In this document: positions 26,566 to 35,114 of the stretch, piece after piece | Numbering within the stretch: the first letter of the stretch is position 1 | Layout: each line of letters starts with the position of its first letter | Position numbers and translations under genes: made by a program | Notes under the pieces: model-generated | What the model was told of the DNA's origin: nothing | Database searches by the model: none | What the model saw: only the letters and a program-made list of their open reading frames with translations | NCBI RefSeq assembly: GCF_001939045.1 | Contig: NZ_MKIM01000026.1 | Span: forward strand, 62,001-126,000 | DNA length: 64,000 nucleotides | Direction of reading: 5' to 3' | From: Rhizobium oryziradicis | Lineage (GTDB): Bacteria; Pseudomonadota; Alphaproteobacteria; Rhizobiales; Rhizobiaceae

Positions 26566-29500
26566 TGAGCTTCAATCTTTCTGCGCTCGCCGTTCGCGAG
26601 CGCGCCATCACCTTGTTCTTCATTGTCCTGCTGGCGGCAGCGGGCGCATACGCATTTATCAAATTGGGGCGCGCCGAAGACCCTTCGTTCACGATCAAGA
26701 CCCTCACCGTCACCACGGTATGGCCCGGAGCCACCGCCCGTGAGATGCAGGATCTTGTCGCCGAGCCGCTGGAGAAGCGGATCCAGGAACTGACCTGGTA
26801 TGATCGCGTGGAGACCACCACGCGTCCGGGTTTTGCTTACATGACCGTGACACTGAAGGACAATACGCCATCTTCCGTGGTCGAAGACGAGTTCTACCAG
26901 GCACGCAAGAAGCTCGGCGATGAGGCCCGCAATCTGCCTCAGGGCGTGCTTGGCCCCTTCGTGAATGATGAATATTCCGACGTGAGTTTTGCCCTCTATG
27001 CTCTCAAGGCACAGGGCATGCCGAAGCGTGAGCTCGTTCGCCAGGCCGAAACGATTCGTCAGGATCTGCTGCATGTGCCTGGCGTCAAGAAGATCAATAT
27101 TTTGGGTGAACAGCCGGAACAGATCTTTGTTGAGTTCTCCTATCCGAAGCTCGCGACGCTCGGCATTTCACCGCAGGATGTCGCGTCCGCGCTGCAGCGC
27201 CGCAACACCGTGACCCCGGCGGGCACGATCGACACGCGGGGACCGCAAGTGTTCATGCGCTTCGATGGTGCGTATGACAGTGTCCAGGCAGTGGCGGATA
27301 CCCCGATCGTCGCGGGGGGACGCACACTCAAGCTTTCAGACTTCGCCGAGGTTCGCCGCGGTTATCAGGATCCGGAAACCTTTGTCATCCGGCACAATGG
27401 TGAACCGGCCATCATGCTGGGCGTCGTCATGCAGCAGGGCTGGAACGGCCTTGAACTGGGCAAGGCGCTGGAAGAGCGCTCCTCGAAGATCGCCCAGTCG
27501 CTGCCACTCGGCATCACGCTTGCCAAAGTCAGCGACCAGGCCGTCAACATTCAGGAAGCCGTCGGCGAATTCATGCTGAAATTCGCCATGGCACTCGGCG
27601 TGGTGTTGTTCGTCAGTCTTGTCAGCCTCGGCTGGCGCGTCGGTATTGTCGTGGCGCTTGCCGTTCCGCTCACCCTCGGTGTCGTGTTCATCATCATGCT
27701 CGATACCGGCAGGTTCTTTGACCGCATCACGCTTGGCGCACTCATCCTGGCGCTCGGATTGCTCGTCGATGATGCCATTATCGCGATCGAAGTGATGGTC
27801 GTCAAAATGGAAGAGGGCATGGACCGCATCAAGGCGGCCGCCTATGCCTGGAGCCATACGGCAGCCCCGATGCTGTCGGGCACGCTCGTCACAATCATCG
27901 GTCTGATGCCGGTTGGCTTTGCGCGGTCAGCGGCCGGTGAATATGCCGGCAACATCTTCTGGATCGTCGGCTTTGCCTTGATCGTCTCCTGGCTCGTGGC
28001 TGTGATCTTCACACCCTATCTCGGCGTGAAGATGCTGCCGAATATCGCGCCGATCGAAGGCGGACACCACGCCATCTACAATACCCCGAATTATCGCCGG
28101 CTGCGCGGCGCAATCGAACTCGCCGTCCGCCACAAATTTCTCACTTGTGGCATCGTCGTCATGATGATGGGTGCGTCCGTCGTCGGTATGGGTGCTGTCA
28201 AACAGCAGTTCTTCCCGACATCAGACCGCCCGGAGGTGCTTGTTGAGGTCCGCCTGCCGGAGGGAACGAGCATCAAGACGACGACTGCCACGGTTGCGAA
28301 GCTGGAGAACTGGCTGCAGAAGCAGCCGGAGACGAAGATCGTCACCAGCTACGTAGGGCAGGGCGCTCCGCGGTTCTTCTTCGCGATGTCTCCGGAACTG
28401 CCTGACCCGGCCTTTGCAAAGATCGTCGTGCTGACCCCCAATGCGGAAGCCCGCGAAGAGCTGAAGGAACGCTTGCGCGAAGCCGTCTCAGGCGGACTTG
28501 CACCGGAAGCCTTCGTGCGGGTGACGCAACTTGTCTTCGGACCCTTCACGCCTTTCCCGGTCGAATTCCGGATCATGGGACCGGATCCGGAAAAGCTCTA
28601 CCAAATCTCGGAACAGGCAATCTCCCTGATGCAGACCGTTCCGGATGTGCGCGATGCCAACCGAGACTGGGGCAATCGTACGCCGGTTCTCCGCTTCATT
28701 CCGGATCAGGAACGCCTCAACATGATCGGTCTATCTCCTGCAGAGGCGGGCCAGCAACTCCAGCTCCTCCTGACGGGTGTTCCGATCACGCAGGTTCGCG
28801 AAGACATCCGCAATGTTGACGTTGTTGCGCGAAGCGGCGGCGATACAAGGCTTGACCCGTCGAAGCTGTCCAACTTCTCCCTGATCACCCGGGAAGGCCG
28901 CGCGGTTCCGCTGGACCAGATCGGTCACGCCGAGGTGCGCTTCGAAGAGCCGGTCATGAAACGGCGCGACCGCACGCCGGTCATCACGGTCCGCTCCGAC
29001 ATCAACGAGGCAACGCAGCCACCTGAGGTCTCTCAGCAGGTGATGAAGGCGCTTCAGCCGCTCATCGCGTCGCTGCCGGTCGGATACCGCATCGAAATGG
29101 GGGGTAATATCGAGGAGTCCATGAAGGCGAATACCGCTCTCGTCCGGGTCTTCCCCGTGATGATCGCCGCGATGCTGATCGTCATCATTCTGCAGGTCCG
29201 CAGCCTGTCGACGATGACGATGGTGATGCTGACTGGGCCGCTTGGACTGGCTGGCGTCGTTCCAGTCCTTCTCATCTTCAATCAGCCATTCGGGTTCAAT
29301 GCCATTCTGGGATTGATCGGTTTGGCAGGTATCCTGATGCGCAACACGCTCATCCTGACTGAGCAGATAAAGGAGAACAAGGCCGCTGGTCTGGACGACT
29401 ATCATGCTGTCATCGAGGCAACCGTGCAACGAACGAGACCGGTCATCCTGACAGCGCTCGCAGCGGTGCTCGCCTTCATCCCGCTGACGCATTCCGTCTT

Positions 29501-29678
29501 CTGGGGCTCCATGGCCTACACGCTGATCGGTGGCACGGCGGTCGGCACGGTTTTGATCCTCCTGTTCCTGCCGGCACTCTATGCGACCTGGTTCAGGATC
29601 AAGCCGCCAAAGGCGGGCACGCAGCCTCAGTCCGAAGGAGAGGTGGAGCATCAACCTCTGCGGCTTGCAGCCGAATGA
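26565..29678 (+). CDS. RND multidrug efflux permease (AcrB/MexF-like)
   Basis: A 1037-residue inner-membrane proton antiporter with twelve predicted helices and two large periplasmic loops. The helix 4 aspartate pair used for proton relay is present (LGLLVDDAIIAIE), as are the long periplasmic docking domains. The N-terminus lacks a signal peptide, as normal. The first ~30 residues (RERAITLFFIVLLAAAGAYAF) form helix 1. The HAE-type family exports drugs, dyes, fatty acids or phenolics. It is translated with the adaptor and under the divergent TetR. Confidence 0.94.
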   Translation: MSFNLSALAVRERAITLFFIVLLAAAGAYAFIKLGRAEDPSFTIKTLTVTTVWPGATAREMQDLVAEPLEKRIQELTWYDRVETTTRPGFAYMTVTLKDNTPSSVVEDEFYQARKKLGDEARNLPQGVLGPFVNDEYSDVSFALYALKAQGMPKRELVRQAETIRQDLLHVPGVKKINILGEQPEQIFVEFSYPKLATLGISPQDVASALQRRNTVTPAGTIDTRGPQVFMRFDGAYDSVQAVADTPIVAGGRTLKLSDFAEVRRGYQDPETFVIRHNGEPAIMLGVVMQQGWNGLELGKALEERSSKIAQSLPLGITLAKVSDQAVNIQEAVGEFMLKFAMALGVVLFVSLVSLGWRVGIVVALAVPLTLGVVFIIMLDTGRFFDRITLGALILALGLLVDDAIIAIEVMVVKMEEGMDRIKAAAYAWSHTAAPMLSGTLVTIIGLMPVGFARSAAGEYAGNIFWIVGFALIVSWLVAVIFTPYLGVKMLPNIAPIEGGHHAIYNTPNYRRLRGAIELAVRHKFLTCGIVVMMMGASVVGMGAVKQQFFPTSDRPEVLVEVRLPEGTSIKTTTATVAKLENWLQKQPETKIVTSYVGQGAPRFFFAMSPELPDPAFAKIVVLTPNAEAREELKERLREAVSGGLAPEAFVRVTQLVFGPFTPFPVEFRIMGPDPEKLYQISEQAISLMQTVPDVRDANRDWGNRTPVLRFIPDQERLNMIGLSPAEAGQQLQLLLTGVPITQVREDIRNVDVVARSGGDTRLDPSKLSNFSLITREGRAVPLDQIGHAEVRFEEPVMKRRDRTPVITVRSDINEATQPPEVSQQVMKALQPLIASLPVGYRIEMGGNIEESMKANTALVRVFPVMIAAMLIVIILQVRSLSTMTMVMLTGPLGLAGVVPVLLIFNQPFGFNAILGLIGLAGILMRNTLILTEQIKENKAAGLDDYHAVIEATVQRTRPVILTALAAVLAFIPLTHSVFWGSMAYTLIGGTAVGTVLILLFLPALYATWFRIKPPKAGTQPQSEGEVEHQPLRLAAE

Positions 29679-29733
29679 GCGACATCCGACAAGCCAGTGC
29701 ACTCTGACGCCGTTGCGGGATTATGATCGTGAG

Positions 29734-29808
29734 ATGCACGACGCACTTCTGGATGTGGCGGAAAAACTCTTCCGCCACATTGGCCACCAGAAGACAACGA
29801 TCGAGGAT
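29734..29808 (+). pseudogene. TetR-family regulator, N-terminal scrap
   Basis: Twenty-five residues, HDALLDVAEKLFRHIGHQK then TTIED, match helix 1 and 2 of a TetR DNA-binding domain; a few upstream codons (LRDYDRE) may belong too. The recognition helix and everything after are missing, and the frame then runs into unrelated sequence to a stop at 29880. The RND operon therefore once had a second TetR gene downstream, now deleted. Confidence 0.6.
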
Positions 29809-30116
29809 AATTCCATTCTGGCATGGCGGGACTATTTCAACGTCAACCGTGCAACAACGATGTTCAAAGATCGACAATAGAGTGCATGGGTTACGGTGGT
29901 AACTTTTGCCCAGTCCGACAACTGATCTACATAGTGATCAGCGCGTTTTTGCGTCTGTTCGAATTGTTCCGACATTAGCAGTTCTTCTACATTCGAAAGA
30001 TGTCCAGTCCATGTTCAATCGAGCATGACAAGGTATTTGTCAGGATACTACCGCTTGGAGATCCGCCCGCGTGCCCAAGATGCTGTTGACCGCTGTTGCC
30101 ACGCTTGGCAAACACT
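29809..30116. other. Gap with no recognised gene between the TetR scrap and SDR terminator
   Basis: About 300 bp of mixed composition. No coding frame, RNA gene or IS end was recognised. It probably formed when the downstream TetR gene was deleted. Confidence 0.4.
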
Positions 30117-30142
30117 GCCGGACCCGTTAAAACGGGTCCGGC
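30117..30142 (-). terminator. Strong inverted repeat just downstream of the minus-strand SDR
   Basis: GCCGGACCCGTT and AACGGGTCCGGC form a perfect 12-bp stem with a two-base AA spacer, starting nine bases after the SDR stop at 30151. It very likely ends SDR transcription. A T-tract on the minus strand is weak, so some readthrough may occur. Confidence 0.6.
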
Positions 30143-30150
30143 CCACCTGA

Positions 30151-30903
30151 TCAGCGGTTCAGGGTGCGCCCACCATCCACGACGATTTCCGTCCCTATTG
30201 TCCATGCCGATTCGTCGGATGCCAGATAAACGACAGCCTTGGCGACTTCGGCCGCAGTACCGAAGCGCCCGGCGGGAATTGTAGAGACGATCTCGTTGTT
30301 TACCTGTTCTCTGTAGGCGTCTGGAATGCCGAGCTTATCGTAGAGCGGCGTTTCGACCGGGCCGGGGCTGACTGCATTGACGCGGATACCACGTGGCAGG
30401 AGTTCGGAAGAGAGCGTCTTCGACAGGTTGAGGAAGGCCGCTTTGGTCGCGCCGTAGACGGAGGAATTGGCGGCACCGACATGCGCGTTGACCGAGGTGT
30501 TGAGCACCACTGAGGCGGGTTGGGCGAAGATTGGCAGCAAAGCCTGCATCAGGAAGTAGGGGCCGCGCACGTTGATGGCGAAGGACTGATTGAAGGCTTC
30601 CTCAGTCCAGGCTTCCATCGGCTGCCAGACCGATATGCCAGCATTGAGGAAAGCCACATCCAACTGTCCGTAATGGTGCTTTACCGCATTTGCGAGCTCG
30701 CGTTGCGCCTCGACGCTCGCGCTGTCGGCCTTCAAGACCAGAACTTCTGATCCGAGTGCGGACTTTGCTTTTTCAATGGATTCCGGGTTGTTACCGGTCA
30801 CGATGACGCGCGCGCCTTCGTTGAGAAACTGCTTTGCGGTTTCGAGGCCAATGCCTGAAGTGCCGCCGGTGATCAAGGTACGTTTTCCATTAAGACGTGT
30901 CAT
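30151..30903 (-). CDS. SDR-family oxidoreductase
   Basis: A 250-residue classical SDR: TGGTSGIG at residues 12-19, NAG at 87-89, Ser137, and Tyr150/Lys154 (YGATK). The C-terminal ESAWTIGTEIVVDGGRT pattern is that of glucose-1-dehydrogenase/FabG-like members that use NAD(P)H. It is preceded on the other side of a 226-bp gap by an AraC-type regulator on the same strand, the usual partner of such stress-type SDR genes. An 18-bp palindrome (30998-31015) lies in that gap. Substrate unknown. Confidence 0.88.
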   Translation of the reverse strand: MTRLNGKRTLITGGTSGIGLETAKQFLNEGARVIVTGNNPESIEKAKSALGSEVLVLKADSASVEAQRELANAVKHHYGQLDVAFLNAGISVWQPMEAWTEEAFNQSFAINVRGPYFLMQALLPIFAQPASVVLNTSVNAHVGAANSSVYGATKAAFLNLSKTLSSELLPRGIRVNAVSPGPVETPLYDKLGIPDAYREQVNNEIVSTIPAGRFGTAAEVAKAVVYLASDESAWTIGTEIVVDGGRTLNR

Positions 30904-30997
30904 AAAAGATGCCCGTTTTTGAGATTCTAATCTCGACCTACGGCGGCATATTTTCTCAGTTGCCTTCCGTGTCGATGGCTATCTCAATAGACGGGAT

Positions 30998-31015
30998 GCG
31001 GGGCTTAAGCCCCGC
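30998..31015. promoter_or_regulatory. 18-bp perfect palindrome upstream of the SDR gene
   Basis: GCGGGGCTTAAGCCCCGC is its own reverse complement and lies 95 bp before the SDR start and 115 bp after the AraC stop. It could be an operator or the end of the AraC transcript; it has no T-tract. Function is inferred from position only. Confidence 0.35.
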
Positions 31016-31129
31016 CCAATAAGCTCAAAATATTGCCCAATTATCTCAGCACTCCATCAAGCTGAACACTTTGGACGATCCGCAGCGTATCCCTGCTCGA
31101 ATGAAGCTGCCCGCAATCTCATACCAGAA

Positions 31130-32023
31130 CTAAACCGGGCTGCTCATTGAATGCCGCAGCTGGCGCATGTCGCGAACGGGTGGGGCACCAAACTGCCTCA
31201 GATACTCGCGGCTAAACTGAGACGCACTCTCATAACCAACTGCGAAGGCCACGTCAGATGCGCTGTGATCACCTGCGAGCAATAGCTGGCGTGCCTGCTG
31301 TAGCCGGAGCTGCTTCTGGTACTGGACAGGACTGAGGCTGGTCAACGCCACGAAATGACGGTGCAGGCTTGCGCGGCTCATGCCGCTCACATCGCACAAT
31401 GCATCTATCCGTAACCGCGTGTTCTGATGGTCGCGGATCCACTCCACGGCACGGCGGATCCGACCAAGCGCTCCTTCAGGCTGCGCGATATGGCGAAGGA
31501 GCCTTCCCTGCGGTCCCTGGAGGAGACGATAGAGCAATTCGCGCTCCGCCATCGATGCCAGTACAGGTATGTCGCTCGGGGTATCGAGCAAAGAAAGCAG
31601 GCGCAGCAGCGTGTCGCGTAGTGGCGGTGTCATCGAATTGATGGCGATCCCTATACCAGGCGCTTCGGAATCGCGGATCGGCGGCATATCGGCAGCTATC
31701 TGAGACAAAAGCGCCGGGTCCAGGACCAGTGACACCGAGATATAGGGACGCCCGTCATCGGCGTTGTGGATCTGGCCGCTTAAGGGAAGATCCAGAGCAC
31801 TCACGAGGTATTGCGCCGAGTCGTAACGCAGCAAGTTGTTTTGGATCGCCACATCCTTCGATCCCTGCAGGATGAAGCAGATCATGGATCGGTAGAGGCA
31901 TGGCGACGTGCCGGAGGTCACCTGTCCTATTCCGATCTCCAGGCGTGGGATCGGAGTGGTCGTTACGCCAGGCCGTGCATGCCGCAGGGCAATGTCGATG
32001 TGAGGTTGAAGGTGATCGGTCAT
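31130..32023 (-). CDS. AraC-family regulator (AraC_N type)
   Basis: About 297 residues from an ATG at 32023 (an upstream in-frame ATG at 32071 is possible). The N-terminal ~190 residues form the AraC_N domain (CFILQGSKDVAIQN, SALDLPLSGQI); the C-terminus has two helix-turn-helix units (LRIDALCDVSGMSRASLHRHF and SASDVAFAVGYESASQFSREY, each in part). Such regulators usually sit beside SDR or aldo/keto reductase genes that they activate under stress; here an intact SDR lies downstream and a broken SDR lies divergently upstream. Confidence 0.88.
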   Translation of the reverse strand: MTDHLQPHIDIALRHARPGVTTTPIPRLEIGIGQVTSGTSPCLYRSMICFILQGSKDVAIQNNLLRYDSAQYLVSALDLPLSGQIHNADDGRPYISVSLVLDPALLSQIAADMPPIRDSEAPGIGIAINSMTPPLRDTLLRLLSLLDTPSDIPVLASMAERELLYRLLQGPQGRLLRHIAQPEGALGRIRRAVEWIRDHQNTRLRIDALCDVSGMSRASLHRHFVALTSLSPVQYQKQLRLQQARQLLLAGDHSASDVAFAVGYESASQFSREYLRQFGAPPVRDMRQLRHSMSSPV

Positions 32024-32190
32024 GAAGTCTGTATGCCACCGATTTCGGAATAATAAAAGTCCCTGAGACAATCGGGCAAGAAATTGAGAGCATTGGGCAG
32101 GCGACGCGGGAGTGGACTATTTCATTCTCATCGGAATGAAGCCGTAGCGGCATGCATTCCTCGCTGAACCAAACGACGAACGAGCAGGCC

Positions 32191-32454
32191 ATGAACAAAA
32201 AGATCGCAATCATCACAGGTTCCAGCCGGGGCCTTGGCCGCAATATGGCGGTGCATCTCGCCCGGCGCGGCGTTGGTATTATCGGCACCTATCGCAATGG
32301 CGAGGCTGAAGCCGGTGCGCTGCGCCAGGAGATCGAGGCGCTGGGCGGCAAGGTCGCGATGATCGCGCTCGACGATCTGGCACTTTTGACTGGCCATGGT
32401 CGCCAGATGCCGCTGATCATCAAGGGCGGCAAGATCGTCAAGGAAGCCGCATAA
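32191..32454 (+). pseudogene. Deletion fusion: SDR N-terminus joined to an amidohydrolase C-terminus
   Basis: From the ATG at 32191 the first ~60 residues are an SDR start (IAIITGSSRGLGRNMA, then GTYRNGEAEAGAL). At about 32374 the frame continues as DLALLTGHGRQMPLIIKGGKIVKE, which resembles the extreme C-terminus of metal-dependent amidohydrolases. Everything between is missing: the SDR has no NAG or YxxxK motif. An in-frame deletion spanning two genes is the simplest reading. It lies divergent from the AraC gene, so the lost SDR was probably an AraC target. Confidence 0.65.
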
Positions 32455-32551
32455 GCGAACGACCCGAACCGGGCACATGCAACAGCTACCCCGGTCTAGA
32501 GAAAAGACCGGCGGCACAGGTAAGTGGATCGGCCAATAAATATGAAGCGGG

Positions 32552-34357
32552 CTAGGCGACCTGCACGAGATGTCCCGGCGAGACTTCCCGATATTGCCGC
32601 ACCGGTGGCTGATAGCCGTTCGGCCTCACCGGGCTTTTCAGCTCGTCGTTGGAGATGCCACGTCGGATACCGCGCCGGGCCGGATCGGGCACCGGAACCG
32701 CCGCTATCAGCTTCTTCGTGTATGGATGCTGCGGGTTTTCAAAAACAGAGGCGCGCGGACCAATCTCGACGATCTCGCCCAGATACATGACTGCAACGCG
32801 ATGGCTTACGCGCTCGACCACTGCCATGTCATGACTGATGAACAGGAAAGCGAGGTTGAGGCTTTCCTGAAGGTCGAGCAGCAGATTGCATACCTGCGCC
32901 TTGATGGAGACATCGAGCGCCGAAACGCTTTCGTCCGCCACGATTACCTTGGGATCGAGAGACAGGGCGCGAGCGATGGCGATACGCTGACGCTGGCCAC
33001 CCGAGAATTCGTGCGGGTAGCGGTTCATCATGGCGCTGGAGAGACCGACACGCTCCAGAAGATCCGCCGCCTTTTCCTGCGCCTGACGCTTCGACCCCAT
33101 CTGGTGCTTGATGAAGGGCTCCGCCACCGCTGCCCCAACCGTCATGCGCGGGTTGAGGCTGGAGAAGGGATCCTGGAAGATCATCTGGATGCTCTTGCGC
33201 ATCCGCCGAAGATCCGGCCCTCGCAGGTCGCGGACATTGTATCCTTCCAGCTGAATCTGTCCGGCCGTCGGCTCGATCAGCCGCATGATGGAGCGGCCGG
33301 TGGTGGACTTGCCGCAGCCGGATTCTCCAACCAGCGACAGTGTCTCACCTTCGCGTAAATCGAAGGAGACATTTTCCACCGCATGGATCGCACCCGCCTG
33401 GCGGCTGAAGAGGCCTGAACGGATGGCAAAACGCGTCACGAGGTTCTTCACTTCGAGGATCGGGCCTTTCTTGGCAACCGTATCTTTTTCCTCAGAGGGT
33501 TCGGTGGAAATCCCGGTCTTCACGTCGACGCTCGGAAAGCGCAACGGCAGCTTGCGGCCTTCCATGGAGCCCAGCTTCGGCACCGCTGACAAAAGCGCGC
33601 GCGTGTAAGGGTGTTGGCCGCGATGGAAGATGTCGTCTGTCTGGCCGGTTTCGACCGCTTCGCCTCTGAACATGACGATGGTTCGGTCAGAAATTTCCGC
33701 GACAACACCCATATCGTGGGTGATGAAGAGAACCGACATGCCTTCCTCTTCCTGCAGAACCTTGATCAGATCGAGGATCTGTCCCTGGATCGTCACATCC
33801 AGTGCCGTGGTCGGTTCGTCGGCAATCAGAAGCTTCGGCTTGGAGGCCAACGCCATGGCGATCATCACACGTTGTCGCATGCCGCCGGAGAACTGGTGCG
33901 GATATTCGTCGAAGCGACCTCTGGCGTTCGGGATGCGTACTTTTTCCAGCAGGCGTATCGTCTCGTCGCGTGCTTCTTTGGCACGCATACCCTTGTGGCG
34001 CGTCAGCACCTCGGAGATCTGGCGACCGATGGTGAAGATCGGATTGAGCGACGTCATCGGCTCCTGAAAGATCATCGCCATCTCGTTGCCGCGAACCGAA
34101 CGCATCTCCTTCTCGGAGAGGGTCGCAAGATCGCGGCCGTTGAGGAAAATCTGCCCTTCAATCCGACTGGAATTGGCAGCCAGCAGGCGCATGATCGAGA
34201 GCGAGGTGACGCTTTTCCCCGATCCGGATTCGCCGACGATCGCCACCGTCTCGCCAGCACCGACATCAAAGGCGATATCCCGGACGACAGATTTCCATTG
34301 TCCGTCGACCCGGAAGGAGGTGGTGAGGTTCCTGACGGAGAGAACTGGACTACTCAT
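32552..34357 (-). CDS. Fused dual ABC ATPase (GsiA/DppDF type)
   Basis: A 601-residue double ATPase. The ATG at 34357 overlaps the stop of the DUF1028 gene, and is preferred to the longer frame from 34447. Domain 1 has GESGSGKSV, FSGGMRQR and LIADEPTTALD; domain 2 has GESGCGKST, FSGGQRQR and VIVADESVSALD. It powers the DppB/DppC permeases at 36918-38737. The fused layout and the gamma-glutamyltransferase neighbour recall glutathione importers of the GsiABCD kind. It is the last gene of the operon. Confidence 0.92.
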   Translation of the reverse strand: MSSPVLSVRNLTTSFRVDGQWKSVVRDIAFDVGAGETVAIVGESGSGKSVTSLSIMRLLAANSSRIEGQIFLNGRDLATLSEKEMRSVRGNEMAMIFQEPMTSLNPIFTIGRQISEVLTRHKGMRAKEARDETIRLLEKVRIPNARGRFDEYPHQFSGGMRQRVMIAMALASKPKLLIADEPTTALDVTIQGQILDLIKVLQEEEGMSVLFITHDMGVVAEISDRTIVMFRGEAVETGQTDDIFHRGQHPYTRALLSAVPKLGSMEGRKLPLRFPSVDVKTGISTEPSEEKDTVAKKGPILEVKNLVTRFAIRSGLFSRQAGAIHAVENVSFDLREGETLSLVGESGCGKSTTGRSIMRLIEPTAGQIQLEGYNVRDLRGPDLRRMRKSIQMIFQDPFSSLNPRMTVGAAVAEPFIKHQMGSKRQAQEKAADLLERVGLSSAMMNRYPHEFSGGQRQRIAIARALSLDPKVIVADESVSALDVSIKAQVCNLLLDLQESLNLAFLFISHDMAVVERVSHRVAVMYLGEIVEIGPRASVFENPQHPYTKKLIAAVPVPDPARRGIRRGISNDELKSPVRPNGYQPPVRQYREVSPGHLVQVA

Positions 34358-35111
34358 GGGGCACCCAAGCTGTTGCATAAGAGGCGGACGCTCGGCCGGC
34401 AGCAATTCGCTCGGCTTCAAGTTCTGCAATCTTTCGGTCGATTTCACTTCGATCGATCATGCCATGGGGATCGTCCCGCGTCGGCATGGTCTCGGCCACA
34501 TGCAGATAGCGTTCCTGAGCGACTTGATAGAGCCGCCAGAGTTCGGTGAGCGGATCACCGTGATCATCCGCATGGATGCGCAGCCAGGGATAATCCTGGT
34601 CGCGATAGATCACCAGCGCCGCAGACTGCTTGCCGCGCTTATCGCCGCCGGCCGCCTCGCCTGCCTCCATCGCGCCGAGCAGACGTTCGGCAAAAGGTGC
34701 CTTCGCAAGGTCCTTGTAAGCCTTCAGGGTTTTCTCGATGACCTGCGGCCCGACCAGCATGTTGCCGGCAACGGACACATTGTCATCCACCAGATGCCCT
34801 GCCCAATCCACACATTTCGAGCCGGTAAAGGCGGCGTTTCGCCCTTGGGCGTCGATAAGATGCATCTGCCGCTGCTGGCAACCATCGTCTCGTGATGTCA
34901 CGGCAGTGATGATCTCTTCCGGCGATTTTCCCTCGCCCAGCATGGCAAGGCCATCAGTGCCATAGAGCGGGCTGACGAAGGCTTGCGTGGCAACGGCACC
35001 GACCCGACCCCGGATATGGGGAACGGCGCAGCCGACTGCAAAGAAGCGGCTGGCAACGGCGATGGCCAGATGGCCGGTTTGAGGATCACGGGCAACAATC
35101 GACCAGGTCAT
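34350..35111 (-). CDS. DUF1028-family protein (Ntn-hydrolase-like)
   Basis: A 253-residue protein. The start TWSIVARDPQTGHLAIAVASR and the later GCAVPHIRGRVGAVATQAF match DUF1028, a family with an Ntn-hydrolase-type fold and no settled reaction. ACTRDDGC-like and VAGNMLVGP segments follow in the usual order. The gene lies between a gamma-glutamyltransferase and a fused ABC ATPase, overlapping the latter, a context repeated in many alphaproteobacteria. A role in cleaving or trimming imported gamma-glutamyl or modified peptides is inference from context. Confidence 0.85.
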   Translation of the reverse strand: MTWSIVARDPQTGHLAIAVASRFFAVGCAVPHIRGRVGAVATQAFVSPLYGTDGLAMLGEGKSPEEIITAVTSRDDGCQQRQMHLIDAQGRNAAFTGSKCVDWAGHLVDDNVSVAGNMLVGPQVIEKTLKAYKDLAKAPFAERLLGAMEAGEAAGGDKRGKQSAALVIYRDQDYPWLRIHADDHGDPLTELWRLYQVAQERYLHVAETMPTRDDPHGMIDRSEIDRKIAELEAERIAAGRASASYATAWVPHE

Positions 35112-35114
35112 GGC

